DNA of 64,000 bases from an uncultured Pelagibacteraceae bacterium. GTDB taxonomy: Bacteria; Pseudomonadota; Alphaproteobacteria; Pelagibacterales; Pelagibacteraceae. Of this stretch, positions 16,900 to 26,144 are shown in pieces. The notes beneath the pieces are model-generated. The model ran no database searches, had not been told where the DNA came from, and saw nothing but the letters and a program-made list of their open reading frames with translations. The stretch covers positions 1-64,000 of the forward strand of contig CACMJW010000006.1 in the NCBI GenBank assembly GCA_902614125.1. Direction: 5' to 3'. Numbering within the stretch: position 1 is the stretch's first letter; the number at the start of each line of letters is the position of its first letter. Position numbers and translations under genes: made by a program.

Positions 16900-17991
16900 A
16901 TGAAATATCTCAAAAAAACACCTTTAATAATATCTTTTTTATCATTTATTACATTTATAACATCAGTTAATGCGGATGTTAAAGTAGTTGCATCTATAAA
17001 GCCTATACACTCTCTAGCTAGTTATTTAATGGATGGAGTAGGAAAACCCGATTTAATTGTAGATGGATATGCATCTCCACATGGATTTGCTATGAAACCT
17101 TCTCACGCAAAAATGCTACAAGAAGCTGATTTAATTTTTTGGGTCGGTGAAGACTTAGAAGCATTTCTTGAAAAGCCTTTAAAATCTATTGCAAAAAAAG
17201 CTGAAAAAATTGAATTAATGGCGACTAAAAATTTAAATGTATTAAAATTTAGAGAAAGAAATATTTTTGACGAACTTGATCACGATGATCATGGTCACGA
17301 CGATCATGCAAAGAAAAAAGATGATCATGATGATCATGATCATGATAAAAAAGCAAAAAAAGATGATGATCATGACCACGATCATGAAACGACTAAGAAA
17401 AAAGATGACCACGATCACGATCATGATAGCCATGCAAAAAAGGAAGATGGACATGATGATCACGATGATCATGATGGACACCATCATGGAGAATTTGATC
17501 CTCACATATGGCTAGATCCTATTAATGCAAAAGCTATTTTAAATGAAATGGTTGAGCATCTAATTGAAAATGATGCAGCAAATGCTTCAATTTATAAGAA
17601 AAATTTAGATAAAGCTTTAAATGAATTAGATAAGCTTACAATGAATGTAATGACTGATTTAAATAAAAGCACAGCATCAATTGTATTTCATGATGCATAT
17701 CAATATTTTGAGGAAAGATTTAATGTTAATGTATTAGGTGCTTTTACTGTGAATACAGATGTGATGCCTGGTGCTGAGCAATTAAAAGAAATTAGAGAAA
17801 TTATTGAGCATGATAATGTAAGCTGTGTATTCTCAGAACCTCAGTTCAATCCCGATATTATAAATGCTGTAGCTAAGGATATGAATATTAAAACCGGTGT
17901 TCTAGATCCTTTAGGAGCAACATTAAATCCAGGAAAAGGCTTATATTTTGATTTAATCAAGAATATGTCCAGCTCATTCAAAGGTTGTTAG
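16900..17991 (+). CDS. znuA: Zinc-binding periplasmic protein ZnuA with His-rich loop
   Basis: 363 aa. Signal peptide about 1-25 ending SVNA, then VKVVASIKPIHSLAS. Zinc-site histidines: ASPHGF (about 60), the His of DPHIW after the loop (about 201), and VFHDAYQYFEE (about 263). Residues about 124-199 are a low-complexity His/Asp/Lys loop, known in ZnuA as a zinc-gathering region. Two late cysteines (CVFSEPQF and the penultimate-region Cys) probably form the ZnuA disulfide. The ATG gives a normal signal peptide; no strong SD. Confidence 0.93.
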   Translation: MKYLKKTPLIISFLSFITFITSVNADVKVVASIKPIHSLASYLMDGVGKPDLIVDGYASPHGFAMKPSHAKMLQEADLIFWVGEDLEAFLEKPLKSIAKKAEKIELMATKNLNVLKFRERNIFDELDHDDHGHDDHAKKKDDHDDHDHDKKAKKDDDHDHDHETTKKKDDHDHDHDSHAKKEDGHDDHDDHDGHHHGEFDPHIWLDPINAKAILNEMVEHLIENDAANASIYKKNLDKALNELDKLTMNVMTDLNKSTASIVFHDAYQYFEERFNVNVLGAFTVNTDVMPGAEQLKEIREIIEHDNVSCVFSEPQFNPDIINAVAKDMNIKTGVLDPLGATLNPGKGLYFDLIKNMSSSFKGC

Positions 17992-18008
17992 ATAAAAATT
18001 GAATTTTT

Positions 18009-18039
18009 GCCATAAATAATATCTACTATTATTTATGGC
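18009..18039. repeat. Perfect 13-bp inverted repeat containing a start codon
   Basis: GCCATAAATAATA (18009-18021), loop TCTAC, TATTATTTATGGC (18027-18039). The ATG of the following dehydrogenase (18035) sits inside the right arm. No T-run follows, so it is not a standard terminator for znuA. It could be an operator or an mRNA hairpin hiding the start codon. Confidence 0.8.
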
Positions 18040-19033
18040 AACTGTATCTCTTTCACTTGATGAAATTTATAAATTAGCAAATAAGACTCTGTTAGCCAAT
18101 GGATGTGATCAAGAAACAGCTGATATTTTATCAGAACTAATTACCAATGCTGAAAGGGATGGTTCACTCTCACATGGCTTATTTCGTTTACCTGCATATG
18201 TTTCAGGTTTAAAAAGTGGAAAAATTAATGGCAAACAAAAACCAGATATAAAAAAATTAACACCTTCAGTAATTAAAGCTGATGGTAAAAATTGTTTAGC
18301 ACCAGTTGTGTTAAATAAATCGATACCAGAGTTAGTAAAAGCTGCTAAAGAAAATGGTGTAGCGGTTCTTGCTATAATTAATTCACACCACATGGCCGCT
18401 ATGTGGCCTGAAACTGAAAAAATAGCTGACGAAGGTTTGGTGGCATTTGCATGCACATCCTATAAACCTGCTGTTGCTCCTGCAGGGGCTATTAAACCAT
18501 TATTTGGCACAAACCCAATTTCTTTCGCTTGGCCAAGAAAAAATAATACACCAGTTGTTTATGATATGGCCACAGCTTCAATGGCTATGGGAGAAGTGCA
18601 AGTTGCAAAGCGAGAGGGACACAAAGTTCCATTAGGTAGTGGACTTACAAAAGATGGCAAAGATACAACCGATCCAGCAGAAATTGCTGATGGCGGAGTT
18701 TTATTACCTTTTGGAGGTTATAAGGGTTCAGGAATTGCAATGATGGTTGAGTTATTAGCAGGAGCTTTGGTTGGAGATAATTTTAGTTACGAAACAGCAG
18801 CTAAAGATAATAATGATGGCGGACCTCCAAGTGGTGGAGAATTCATATTAGCAATATCTCCAGATAAACTCTCAGACACTGATTGGGATAAACATGCAAA
18901 TGAATTTTTTGAAAAAATGAAATCAATGGGTGAGGTCAGATTACCTGGTGAGAGAAGACACAAAAATAGATTGGATAAAGGACCAAGAAATATAAACGAG
19001 GAACTTGTTAATAAAATTAGATCTTTAAGCTAA
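18035..19033 (+). CDS. Ldh family oxidoreductase (malate/L-lactate dehydrogenase-like)
   Basis: 332-aa NAD(P)-dependent oxidoreductase of the Ldh_2 fold (members: YlbC/AllD ureidoglycolate dehydrogenase, ComC, DpkA piperideine-carboxylate reductase). Family segments: DGSLSHGLFRLPAYV (about 46), NSHHMAAMWPETEKIA with the catalytic His (about 120), FGTNPISFAWPR (about 158), PFGGYKGSGIAMMVELL (about 229) and GEVRLPGERR (about 307). The substrate cannot be told from sequence. No SD is seen, and the ATG lies in an inverted repeat. It overlaps convergent xth by 9 bp. Confidence 0.85.
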   Translation: MATVSLSLDEIYKLANKTLLANGCDQETADILSELITNAERDGSLSHGLFRLPAYVSGLKSGKINGKQKPDIKKLTPSVIKADGKNCLAPVVLNKSIPELVKAAKENGVAVLAIINSHHMAAMWPETEKIADEGLVAFACTSYKPAVAPAGAIKPLFGTNPISFAWPRKNNTPVVYDMATASMAMGEVQVAKREGHKVPLGSGLTKDGKDTTDPAEIADGGVLLPFGGYKGSGIAMMVELLAGALVGDNFSYETAAKDNNDGGPPSGGEFILAISPDKLSDTDWDKHANEFFEKMKSMGEVRLPGERRHKNRLDKGPRNINEELVNKIRSLS

Positions 19034-19801
19034 TTCAATTTCTATAGGAGTGTGATCGGAAGGCTTTTCTCTTCCACGAGGATATTTATTAATTTTTACG
19101 TTTTTAACTAAATTGATAATTGAATTAGAAACTAAGAAATGATCAATTCTCATTCCATTATTTTTTTGCCAAGCACCACTTGTATAATCCCAAAATGTAT
19201 AACCTTCTTTATCAGGATATTTGTATCTATATGCATCATGGAAGCCTAAATTAATAATTTCTCTTAATCTTTTTCTAATTTCTAATCTGAACAAGGCGTC
19301 GTTTTCATAGCTTTTTGGATTATGAACATCTTCTGCTGCTGGTATTATATTAAAATCTCCACCAATAATTATATTTTCGTTTTTATTTAAATAAGATTTA
19401 AGTTTTTTGATTAAACTATCTAACCAATAAATCTTATAAGAATATTTATCTGTATCAACAGGATTACCATTTGGAGTGTAAATATTTATCAGCTTTATAG
19501 TTTTAGATTTATGTTTTATATTTGCAGTAATTATTCTTGATTGCTTATTTTTATCTTTAAAAATATCCTTCTCAATTTTTTCAATTTTTTTTTTTGAAAT
19601 AATAGCAACTCCATTATAACTTTTTTGACCGAATACATGACTTTCATATTTTAGCTTTGATATATCATCAAAAGGATATGTCTCCTCTTGTGTCTTTATT
19701 TCTTGCATCATTAATACATCAGGTGAGAATTTCTTTAGGTATTCTTGAATATTAATAATACGTGCTCTTACAGAATTTACATTCCATGAGCTAATTATCA
19801 T
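19025..19801 (-). CDS. xth: Exodeoxyribonuclease III
   Basis: 258-aa AP endonuclease / 3'-5' exonuclease for base-excision repair. It starts MIISSWNVNSVRAR; catalytic Glu in LMMQEIKTQE (about 33), GGDFNIIPAAEDVHNP (about 140), and the C-terminal RIDHFLVS...SDHTPIEIEL pair (Asp/His). The frame opens upstream to 19831, but the ATG at 19801 shares a base with the erpA-like stop (TAATG) and gives the family N-terminus. Confidence 0.92.
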   Translation of the reverse strand: MIISSWNVNSVRARIINIQEYLKKFSPDVLMMQEIKTQEETYPFDDISKLKYESHVFGQKSYNGVAIISKKKIEKIEKDIFKDKNKQSRIITANIKHKSKTIKLINIYTPNGNPVDTDKYSYKIYWLDSLIKKLKSYLNKNENIIIGGDFNIIPAAEDVHNPKSYENDALFRLEIRKRLREIINLGFHDAYRYKYPDKEGYTFWDYTSGAWQKNNGMRIDHFLVSNSIINLVKNVKINKYPRGREKPSDHTPIEIELA

Positions 19802-20118
19802 TAAAGTGAGAATGAGACGCCACAACCACACGAAGATTTGCTTTGTGGGTTGTTAATTTTAAATGAATCTCCGATTAATTCTTTAACAAAATCTACCTCA
19901 GAACCTTTTAGTAGGTCAGCTGAAGTTTTATCTATGAGTATATTTTCATGTCTTAAATCATCTTCATTTTGGGATTTATCAAAAGAAAAATCGTACTGAA
20001 AACCTGAGCAACCACCACCTTTAATTGCGATTCTAAAAAAAGAACCGTTATCTTTTGAGGATAGAAGGTGCTTTATTTGTTTTAAAGCATTTTCTGTAAA
20101 TTTAATTTCTTTAATCAT
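19801..20118 (-). CDS. erpA: A-type iron-sulfur carrier (ErpA/IscA family)
   Basis: 105-aa HesB/IscA domain protein that passes Fe-S clusters to target proteins. The three ligand cysteines are present: GGGCSGFQYDF (about 37) and SSCGCGVSF (about 98-100). N-terminal IKFTENALKQIKHLL is normal. No isc/suf genes nearby. The choice between ErpA and IscA is from general similarity only. Coupled to xth downstream and divergent from dgt. Confidence 0.85.
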   Translation of the reverse strand: MIKEIKFTENALKQIKHLLSSKDNGSFFRIAIKGGGCSGFQYDFSFDKSQNEDDLRHENILIDKTSADLLKGSEVDFVKELIGDSFKINNPQSKSSCGCGVSFSL

Positions 20119-20168
20119 GATTTAACACTGATAATACTAATATAATGACATTTTTCCAAATTTAAAGA

Positions 20169-21284
20169 ATGAAAAATTATTCAAATTTAGGACTGTTTAA
20201 ATCTAAAGGTAGACTGATTTTTGAGCCTAAGAATAAATACAGATCACCATTTCAAAGAGATAGAGATAGAATTATTCATTCAGCTTCATTTAGAAGGTTA
20301 AAGCACAAGACCCAGGTATTTGTTAATACAGAAGGGGATCATTATAGAACAAGAATTACACATTCTATTGAAGTTGCACAAATTGCACGATCTATTGCTA
20401 AGTACCTAAATGTAAATGACGATTTAGCAGAAACATTAAGTCTTGCTCATGATTTGGGACATACGCCATTTGGACATGCTGGTGAAATCGCATTAAACGA
20501 ATGTATGTCAAAATACGGTGGATTTGATCATAATTTACAAACTTTAAGAATTGTTATGTTTTTAGAGCATAAGTATTTAAAGTTTAAAGGATTAAATCTA
20601 TCTATTGAGACACTTGATGGATTAATTAAACATAACGGCCCCTATCATGAAATTTCCAAACTTAATAAAATTATTGGTAAAAAAAATTTTAAAGGCAAAC
20701 TTAATTTTAACAAAAATACATCGATAGAGGCACAGATATCAGCAATATCAGATGATATAGCTTATAATAATCATGATATACAAGATGGAATTAAAGCCAA
20801 CCTATTTAAATTAGAAGATTTAATTGAAATCCAATTTTTTAAAGAAATTTACAAATCCTATAAATCAAATATAAAAAAAAAGGAGAAAAACATAATAATT
20901 TATCAAATTATTAGAGACTCTATAAATCTTATGGTTGAGAATGTAATCAATAATACTTTATTAAATATAAGAGATAATAAAATCAAAAAGTATAGTGATA
21001 TTATTAATAATAAAAAACAAATAGTATCATTTTCAAATAAATTTAAATCAATTGAGCAAGAAATTAAATTATTTTTAAGGTTAAAAATGTACAACAATAG
21101 AAGTGTATTAAACAAAAATAATAATGGAAAAAAAATAATTACGAAATTATTTTCTGAGATTTCAAAAAAACCAAAAAAATATATAAATAATTATCAAAAA
21201 AAAGATCAATTTAGATCTATTTCTGATTATATATCAGGAATGACTGATCGATATGCTATTCAACTTCATAAATCATTAAAATGA
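20169..21284 (+). CDS. dgt: dGTPase-like HD-domain nucleotide triphosphohydrolase
   Basis: 371 aa. HD metal site: HRT-like RTRITHSIEVAQIARSI (about 58), LAHDLGHTPFGHAGE (about 97), DDIAYNNHDIQDGI (about 195). N-terminal RSPFQRDRDRIIHSASFRRL is the dGTPase hallmark. It hydrolyses dNTPs to nucleoside and triphosphate. The C-terminal third is Lys/Asn/Ile-rich and diverged. Its stop overlaps the argS start by 4 bp, an order common in alphaproteobacteria. Confidence 0.9.
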   Translation: MKNYSNLGLFKSKGRLIFEPKNKYRSPFQRDRDRIIHSASFRRLKHKTQVFVNTEGDHYRTRITHSIEVAQIARSIAKYLNVNDDLAETLSLAHDLGHTPFGHAGEIALNECMSKYGGFDHNLQTLRIVMFLEHKYLKFKGLNLSIETLDGLIKHNGPYHEISKLNKIIGKKNFKGKLNFNKNTSIEAQISAISDDIAYNNHDIQDGIKANLFKLEDLIEIQFFKEIYKSYKSNIKKKEKNIIIYQIIRDSINLMVENVINNTLLNIRDNKIKKYSDIINNKKQIVSFSNKFKSIEQEIKLFLRLKMYNNRSVLNKNNNGKKIITKLFSEISKKPKKYINNYQKKDQFRSISDYISGMTDRYAIQLHKSLK

Positions 21285-23005
21285 ACATTTTTTCAGATTA
21301 TCTAATCAAAATATTAAAATTAATTCAAAAAGCATCTAACGATAATCAATTTAAACTTCCAGAAAAATTATCTAGTATAAATGTTGATATACCACCAAAT
21401 AAATTTGATGGGGATTTATCAACAAATGTAGCAATGGTATTATCAAAACCCAACAATGCTCCTCCCATGGAAATTGCCAAAACAATTAGTAAGCTACTTA
21501 AAGAAAACGACGATAATATTGAGTCTATAGAAATAATTAAACCAGGATTTATAAATATAAAATTTAATCACAACTTTTGGGGTGAGTTTTTAAATAATAT
21601 AATTAATCAAAAAAATTATGGATCTACTAGCAAAGAAAATAAAAAATATTTAATTGAATTTGTGTCTGCCAACCCAACTGGGCCTTTACATGTAGGTCAC
21701 TGCAGAGGAGCAATACTAGGTGATGTTATCTCAAATTTATTAATATTTAATAATAACACTGTTACAAAGGAATATTATGTAAATGATCATGGAAACCAAA
21801 TATTATATTTTACAAAGTCAGTTTATTTTAGAATTCGTGAAATTTTATTTAAAGAAAATTTCCCATCTGATAATCCTGATCTTTATCCAGGTGAATATCT
21901 AATAGATATAGCAACAAATATTTTAAACCAAAAAAAAGATATCGATTTTGAAAATTATGAAAATATAAAAAGCGAATTAACAATTCTATCTGTCGATGAG
22001 TCTTTAAAGTTAATTAAGCAAAATCTTAAAAAACTCGGAATTAACCATGATAACTTTGCTAGTGAAAGAAATTTAGTTCAAGAAAAAGAAGTAGAAAAAG
22101 TTATTGAAAAGCTTAAATCAAAAAAATTTGTTTATACTGGAAAAATTAAAGCGCCAGAGGGGGAAGATACCAAAAATTGGGTAGAAAGGGATCAATTATT
22201 ATTTAAATCAACAGAATTTGGTGATGACAAAGACCGTGCTTTACAAAAATCTGACAACACATGGACGTATTTTGCAGGTGATGTTGCATACCACAATAAC
22301 AAGCTAAACAGAAATTATGATACTTTAGTAAATATTCTAGGAGCTGATCATGCAGGTTATATAAAAAGAATTACCTCAGTTGTGGAGGCATTATCAGGAG
22401 ATAAAAATAAATTAACTTGCAAAGTCAGCCAATTAGTAAAATTAATAAAAGATGGCAAACCTTTTAAAATGTCAAAACGTAAAGGTGATTATATAACTGT
22501 TGATGATTTGATCAGCGAAGTTGGAAAAGATGCTACTAGATTTATTATGCTTAATAGAAGTAGTGATGCAGAACTAGATTTCGATTTTACTAAAGTAAAA
22601 GAAAAATCAAAAGACAATCCACTTTATTATGTTCAATATTGTTATGCTCGGATTTCATCAGTATTTAGAAATATAAGTAAAAATTTAGAAGATGAAATTT
22701 TAATTAAAAATGAACTAAAATATTCTAAAGATGAAATTAAGATTTTTAGAAAAATATCTGAGTGGCCGAAATGTATAGAAATTGCAAGCAATAAATTAGA
22801 ACCTCATAGACTACCAGTCTATCTTTATGAATTATCATCTGAATTCCACTCGTATTGGAATATGGGAAGAGATGATAAAGATAAAAGATTTATAGAAGAA
22901 GATGGTACTATAAAAATTGAAAAATTGGTGTTTTTAAAATCTATCGCAAATGTAATTAAAACTGGAATGAATATTCTAGGGGTTGATACTCCACAAAAAA
23001 TGTAA
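21281..23005 (+). CDS. argS: Arginyl-tRNA synthetase
   Basis: 574-aa class I synthetase. HIGH motif in NPTGPLHVGHCRGA (about 125-138), KMSKS motif as FKMSKRKGD (about 405), C-terminal DALR anticodon-binding domain with YVQYCYARISSV (about 450). N-terminal Add-1 domain present. Overlaps dgt upstream by 4 bp and the next small gene by 1 bp. Confidence 0.96.
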   Translation: MNIFSDYLIKILKLIQKASNDNQFKLPEKLSSINVDIPPNKFDGDLSTNVAMVLSKPNNAPPMEIAKTISKLLKENDDNIESIEIIKPGFINIKFNHNFWGEFLNNIINQKNYGSTSKENKKYLIEFVSANPTGPLHVGHCRGAILGDVISNLLIFNNNTVTKEYYVNDHGNQILYFTKSVYFRIREILFKENFPSDNPDLYPGEYLIDIATNILNQKKDIDFENYENIKSELTILSVDESLKLIKQNLKKLGINHDNFASERNLVQEKEVEKVIEKLKSKKFVYTGKIKAPEGEDTKNWVERDQLLFKSTEFGDDKDRALQKSDNTWTYFAGDVAYHNNKLNRNYDTLVNILGADHAGYIKRITSVVEALSGDKNKLTCKVSQLVKLIKDGKPFKMSKRKGDYITVDDLISEVGKDATRFIMLNRSSDAELDFDFTKVKEKSKDNPLYYVQYCYARISSVFRNISKNLEDEILIKNELKYSKDEIKIFRKISEWPKCIEIASNKLEPHRLPVYLYELSSEFHSYWNMGRDDKDKRFIEEDGTIKIEKLVFLKSIANVIKTGMNILGVDTPQKM

Positions 23006-23265
23006 TGTTTAAGGAATTTAAGTATCTTTTATTTCTAATTGTTATTTTTTTCTTTATTTTTTTTACTGTGAGATATTACTTTTCAGATGAAAATAAAAAA
23101 AAGTCATATAGATCTTTCAATCAAATTGATAAAAAATTAGAAATTTCTAAAAAAGATTTAATTATATTAAAAAGTGATACTGAGAACATTATCGATTTTG
23201 TAGAATATAAAAACAATAAAAAAAAAGAAAAATATTCATTTTGGGAACTTCTCTATAATGATTAA
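23005..23265 (+). CDS. Small single-pass membrane protein between argS and nagZ
   Basis: 86 aa: one membrane helix at about 8-26, then a Lys/Asp-rich cytoplasmic or periplasmic tail. It overlaps both argS (1 bp) and nagZ (8 bp), so it is clearly a gene of this operon. In many alphaproteobacteria this slot holds a SPOR-domain protein with one N-terminal membrane helix; here the peptidoglycan-binding SPOR domain is absent. It may be a shortened relic of that protein. Confidence 0.7.
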   Translation: MFKEFKYLLFLIVIFFFIFFTVRYYFSDENKKKSYRSFNQIDKKLEISKKDLIILKSDTENIIDFVEYKNNKKKEKYSFWELLYND

Positions 23266-24211
23266 TAAGAATACTAGATCATTTATATGTGGCATTAAAG
23301 GTTACAAGCTATCTAAATCTGAAATAAAATTTTTACGTAAATATAAACCCTGGGGTATAATTCTTTTTTCAAGAAATATAAAAACTATAAAACAAACCCA
23401 ATTATTAACAAAGTCATTAAAAAATATTTTACAAAATCCTACACTTCCAATTTTAATTGATGAAGAGGGTGGTAGAGTTTCACGATTAAGAAAATTTATA
23501 GATAATTCTGTATTTACAAATAAATATTTTGGGGATCTTTATAAAAAAGATAAAAAAAAATTTAATTTGTATTTTGATGTCTATGTTAAACAAATTTCAT
23601 ATTTATTAAGACTTCTTGGTATTAATGTTAATACAGTTCCAGTTTTAGATATATGTAGAAAAAATTTACACCAAATTGTGGGTGATAGATCTTTTTCTTC
23701 AAATAAAAAAATTGTTTCAAAAATTGGTGATATTTGTATTGATAAATTTCATAAAAACAAAATTGCAACAATAACAAAGCATATACCTGGACACGGTCTA
23801 GCCAAGGTTGATAGTCATTTGAAACTGCCAATTATTGATAAAAATCAAGCTTATTTGCTTAAAAATGATTTTAGTGTGTTTTCTAAAAAGAAATCTAAAA
23901 TAACCATGACTGGTCATTTAATGTTTAAAAAATTGGATAGCAAAAACCCAGTAACACACTCCAAAAAGATAATTAGGATTATCAGAAACAAAATAAAATT
24001 TAATGAATTGATTATAACAGACGATATTTCGATGAAAGCATTAAACAAAAATATTGAAGATAATGTTATAAAATCATTCAGTGCAGGTTGTAATTTAGTT
24101 TTACATTGTAATGGAAAAATGAGTGAAATGCTTAAGGTAGCCAAAAATTCACCTAAAATTAATAACTTTGTAATTAAAAAAACATCACAAATAACTAATA
24201 TTATAAGCTAA
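23258..24211 (+). CDS. nagZ: Beta-N-acetylhexosaminidase NagZ (GH3)
   Basis: 317-aa cytoplasmic glycoside hydrolase that removes GlcNAc from anhydro-muropeptides. LIDEEGGRVSRLR (about 67), the catalytic-loop His in KHIPGHGLAKVDSHLKLP (about 173) and the nucleophile Asp in ITDDISMKAL (about 252) are all present. ATG overlaps the upstream small gene by 8 bp. Acts in cell-wall recycling, in keeping with other peptidoglycan genes at 45-47 kb. Confidence 0.92.
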   Translation: MINKNTRSFICGIKGYKLSKSEIKFLRKYKPWGIILFSRNIKTIKQTQLLTKSLKNILQNPTLPILIDEEGGRVSRLRKFIDNSVFTNKYFGDLYKKDKKKFNLYFDVYVKQISYLLRLLGINVNTVPVLDICRKNLHQIVGDRSFSSNKKIVSKIGDICIDKFHKNKIATITKHIPGHGLAKVDSHLKLPIIDKNQAYLLKNDFSVFSKKKSKITMTGHLMFKKLDSKNPVTHSKKIIRIIRNKIKFNELIITDDISMKALNKNIEDNVIKSFSAGCNLVLHCNGKMSEMLKVAKNSPKINNFVIKKTSQITNIIS

Positions 24212-24220
24212 ATTTATTTA

Positions 24221-24955
24221 ATGAATGATTCTTTAGAATTTAATGTTGAGTTAAATGCTTACAATGGTTCTCTAGAAGTATTGTTAGATCTAGCTAAATC
24301 TCAAAAAGTTGATTTAGAACAAATATCTATTACTAAACTTGCTGATCAATTTCATGAGTTCATTACCAACTCAAAGAATCTTAATCTTGAAATTGCTTCT
24401 GAATATTTATTGATGGCAACTTGGCTCACATATTTAAAATCAAAGTTACTCTTACCTGAAAGTGAAGAGGAAGAATTTAAAGCTTTAGAAGTTGCAGAAA
24501 AATTAAAATTACAATTAAAAAAACTAGAGTTAATAAGACTTCTCTCTTCACAGATGTTAAGCAGAAAAAGGCTTGGAAGAGATGTTTTTATGCGAGGTTC
24601 AAAAAGTGGTATTAAACCCATTTACGACTCTAAATATACTTTAACATTATTTGAGGTTTTAAAAACTTATGCAAATATAGTTATGACCAAAGATTTTCAA
24701 AGAATGAATATTCCAAGACTACCAGTTCTTACAACAGAAGAAGGTATTAAAAGAATAAAAGAATTTTTTGGCAAATTAACTGATTGGAAAGATATATCTG
24801 AATTAATTCCAAATAATTTTAAATCAACAAAAAATTTAAAACGAACTGGAAAAGCAGGAATTTTTGCTGGCTCTCTAGAGTTAGCTAAAGAGGGTAATAT
24901 TTCTATAAAGCAAAAAGAATTATTTGATAATATCTATATTAAAGAGAAAATATGA
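24221..24955 (+). CDS. scpA: Segregation and condensation protein A
   Basis: Kleisin subunit of the SMC-ScpAB condensin. 244 aa. N-terminal helical domain YNGSLEVLLDLAKSQKVDL (about 14-32) and SEYLLMATWLTYLKSKLLLP (about 60) that contact SMC are typical; a winged-helix C-terminus follows. Its stop overlaps the scpB start by 4 bp (ATGA). Confidence 0.93.
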   Translation: MNDSLEFNVELNAYNGSLEVLLDLAKSQKVDLEQISITKLADQFHEFITNSKNLNLEIASEYLLMATWLTYLKSKLLLPESEEEEFKALEVAEKLKLQLKKLELIRLLSSQMLSRKRLGRDVFMRGSKSGIKPIYDSKYTLTLFEVLKTYANIVMTKDFQRMNIPRLPVLTTEEGIKRIKEFFGKLTDWKDISELIPNNFKSTKNLKRTGKAGIFAGSLELAKEGNISIKQKELFDNIYIKEKI

Positions 24956-25644
24956 ATAAATTAAAAAAAGATAACGTTTTAAATTTTCCTTCAAAAATGA
25001 CTGAAATAGAAAGAGAAGTTGAAGCTATTGTTTTTGCAGCTGCAGAACCACTAAGTATAGAAACAATAGAAACTAAAATTTCAAAAAATACTGATGTTTT
25101 AAAAATATTACAAAAACTACAAACATTCTATACAAACAGAGGCATTAATTTAGTTTGTATTTCAAATAAGTGGTCTTTTAGAACGGCACAAAATTTATCA
25201 TCATTAATGTCTCAACAAAAAACCGTTGAGAAAAAGTTATCAAAAGCGGCTGTAGAAACATTAGCAATCATTGTTTATCACCAGCCGGTTACACGAGCGG
25301 AGATAGAGGAGATACGGGGTGTTGCCTTTGGCACTAATACTTTAGAAATCCTAATGGAATTAAATTGGGTTAAGCCACAAGGCAGAAAAGATATTCCAGG
25401 CAAACCTATCCAGTATGGAACTACAGATGACTTTTTAAGCCATTTTAATCTTCAAAAATTATCTGATCTTCCAACAGTGGATGAACTAGGGACTGCTGGA
25501 CTTATTGATACATCCTCTGTTGATGCATCGATCTTTGGTACTGGAAAGTTTTATAAGGAAAAGCAAGAAGACAAAAAGGAAAACATATATTCTGATATCG
25601 ATGAAATGTTAAATAGCACTCTCAAACCTGAAAGTGAGGAGTGA
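24952..25644 (+). CDS. scpB: Segregation and condensation protein B
   Basis: 230-aa winged-helix partner of ScpA. Typical segments EREVEAIVFAAAEPLSIETI (about 18) and AVETLAIIVYHQPVTRAEIE (about 95), followed by a region ending VDELGTAGLID. Acidic, probably unstructured tail. Coupled to scpA; tatA follows 44 bp downstream. Confidence 0.93.
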   Translation: MNKLKKDNVLNFPSKMTEIEREVEAIVFAAAEPLSIETIETKISKNTDVLKILQKLQTFYTNRGINLVCISNKWSFRTAQNLSSLMSQQKTVEKKLSKAAVETLAIIVYHQPVTRAEIEEIRGVAFGTNTLEILMELNWVKPQGRKDIPGKPIQYGTTDDFLSHFNLQKLSDLPTVDELGTAGLIDTSSVDASIFGTGKFYKEKQEDKKENIYSDIDEMLNSTLKPESEE

Positions 25645-25688
25645 AAAAGTTTCTTTAAAAAAACAACTATTAAGGGTATAAATAAAGT

Positions 25689-25901
25689 ATGAGTATAGGA
25701 TTTTGGCAGATAGCAATTGTAGTTATACTAGTAGTTTTACTGTTTGGGAGAGGTAAAATCTCTAGTTTGATGGGCGATGTCGCTAAAGGGATTAAAAGTT
25801 TTAAAAAAGGTATGGCAACTGACCCAACAGAAGATACACAACCAAAAAATATCACAGAAAACGAAGACTCAAATAATCAAGACTCCAATAACAAAGAGTA
25901 A
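25689..25901 (+). CDS. tatA: Sec-independent translocase subunit TatA
   Basis: 70 aa: one membrane helix (about 4-20), FG hinge in [12 protein letters not shown], amphipathic helix [14 protein letters not shown], then a polar tail. Forms the Tat pore. First gene of tatABC; the exporter is needed here for PhoX and probably for the M48 lipoprotein. Confidence 0.93.
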   Translation: MSIGFWQIAIVVILVVLLFGRGKISSLMGDVAKGIKSFKKGMATDPTEDTQPKNITENEDSNNQDSNNKE

Positions 25902-25904
25902 TAA

Positions 25905-26144
25905 ATGCCACAAATTGGCTGGTTAGAAATTTTAATAATAGTTTCTATAGCAATCATTGTTGTAGGACCTAAAGACTTTCCTTTTATGTTAAAAAAAATG
26001 GGATCTTGGATTGGATCAATTAAAAGATATTTAAGTGATGTGCAAAATCAAGTATCAGAAATTACAGACAACTCAATAGAAGATGAAAATAGTATAAAAA
26101 AATCATCTGAAAAAAATGAAAACATAAAAGATATAAATGGATAA
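25905..26144 (+). CDS. tatB: Sec-independent translocase subunit TatB
   Basis: 79 aa: short N-terminus MPQIGWLEIL, membrane helix about 6-21 with VVGPKDFP hinge, amphipathic helix MGSWIGSIKRYLSDV, acidic tail. Shorter than enterobacterial TatB. It forms the substrate receptor with TatC; its 3' end overlaps tatC by 8 bp. Confidence 0.88.
   Translation: MPQIGWLEILIIVSIAIIVVGPKDFPFMLKKMGSWIGSIKRYLSDVQNQVSEITDNSIEDENSIKKSSEKNENIKDING

Noticed and set aside
17242-17515. Met/Ile-rich ORFs on both strands in the znuA region
   Set aside because: Frame shadows of the repetitive His/Asp/Lys codons of znuA.
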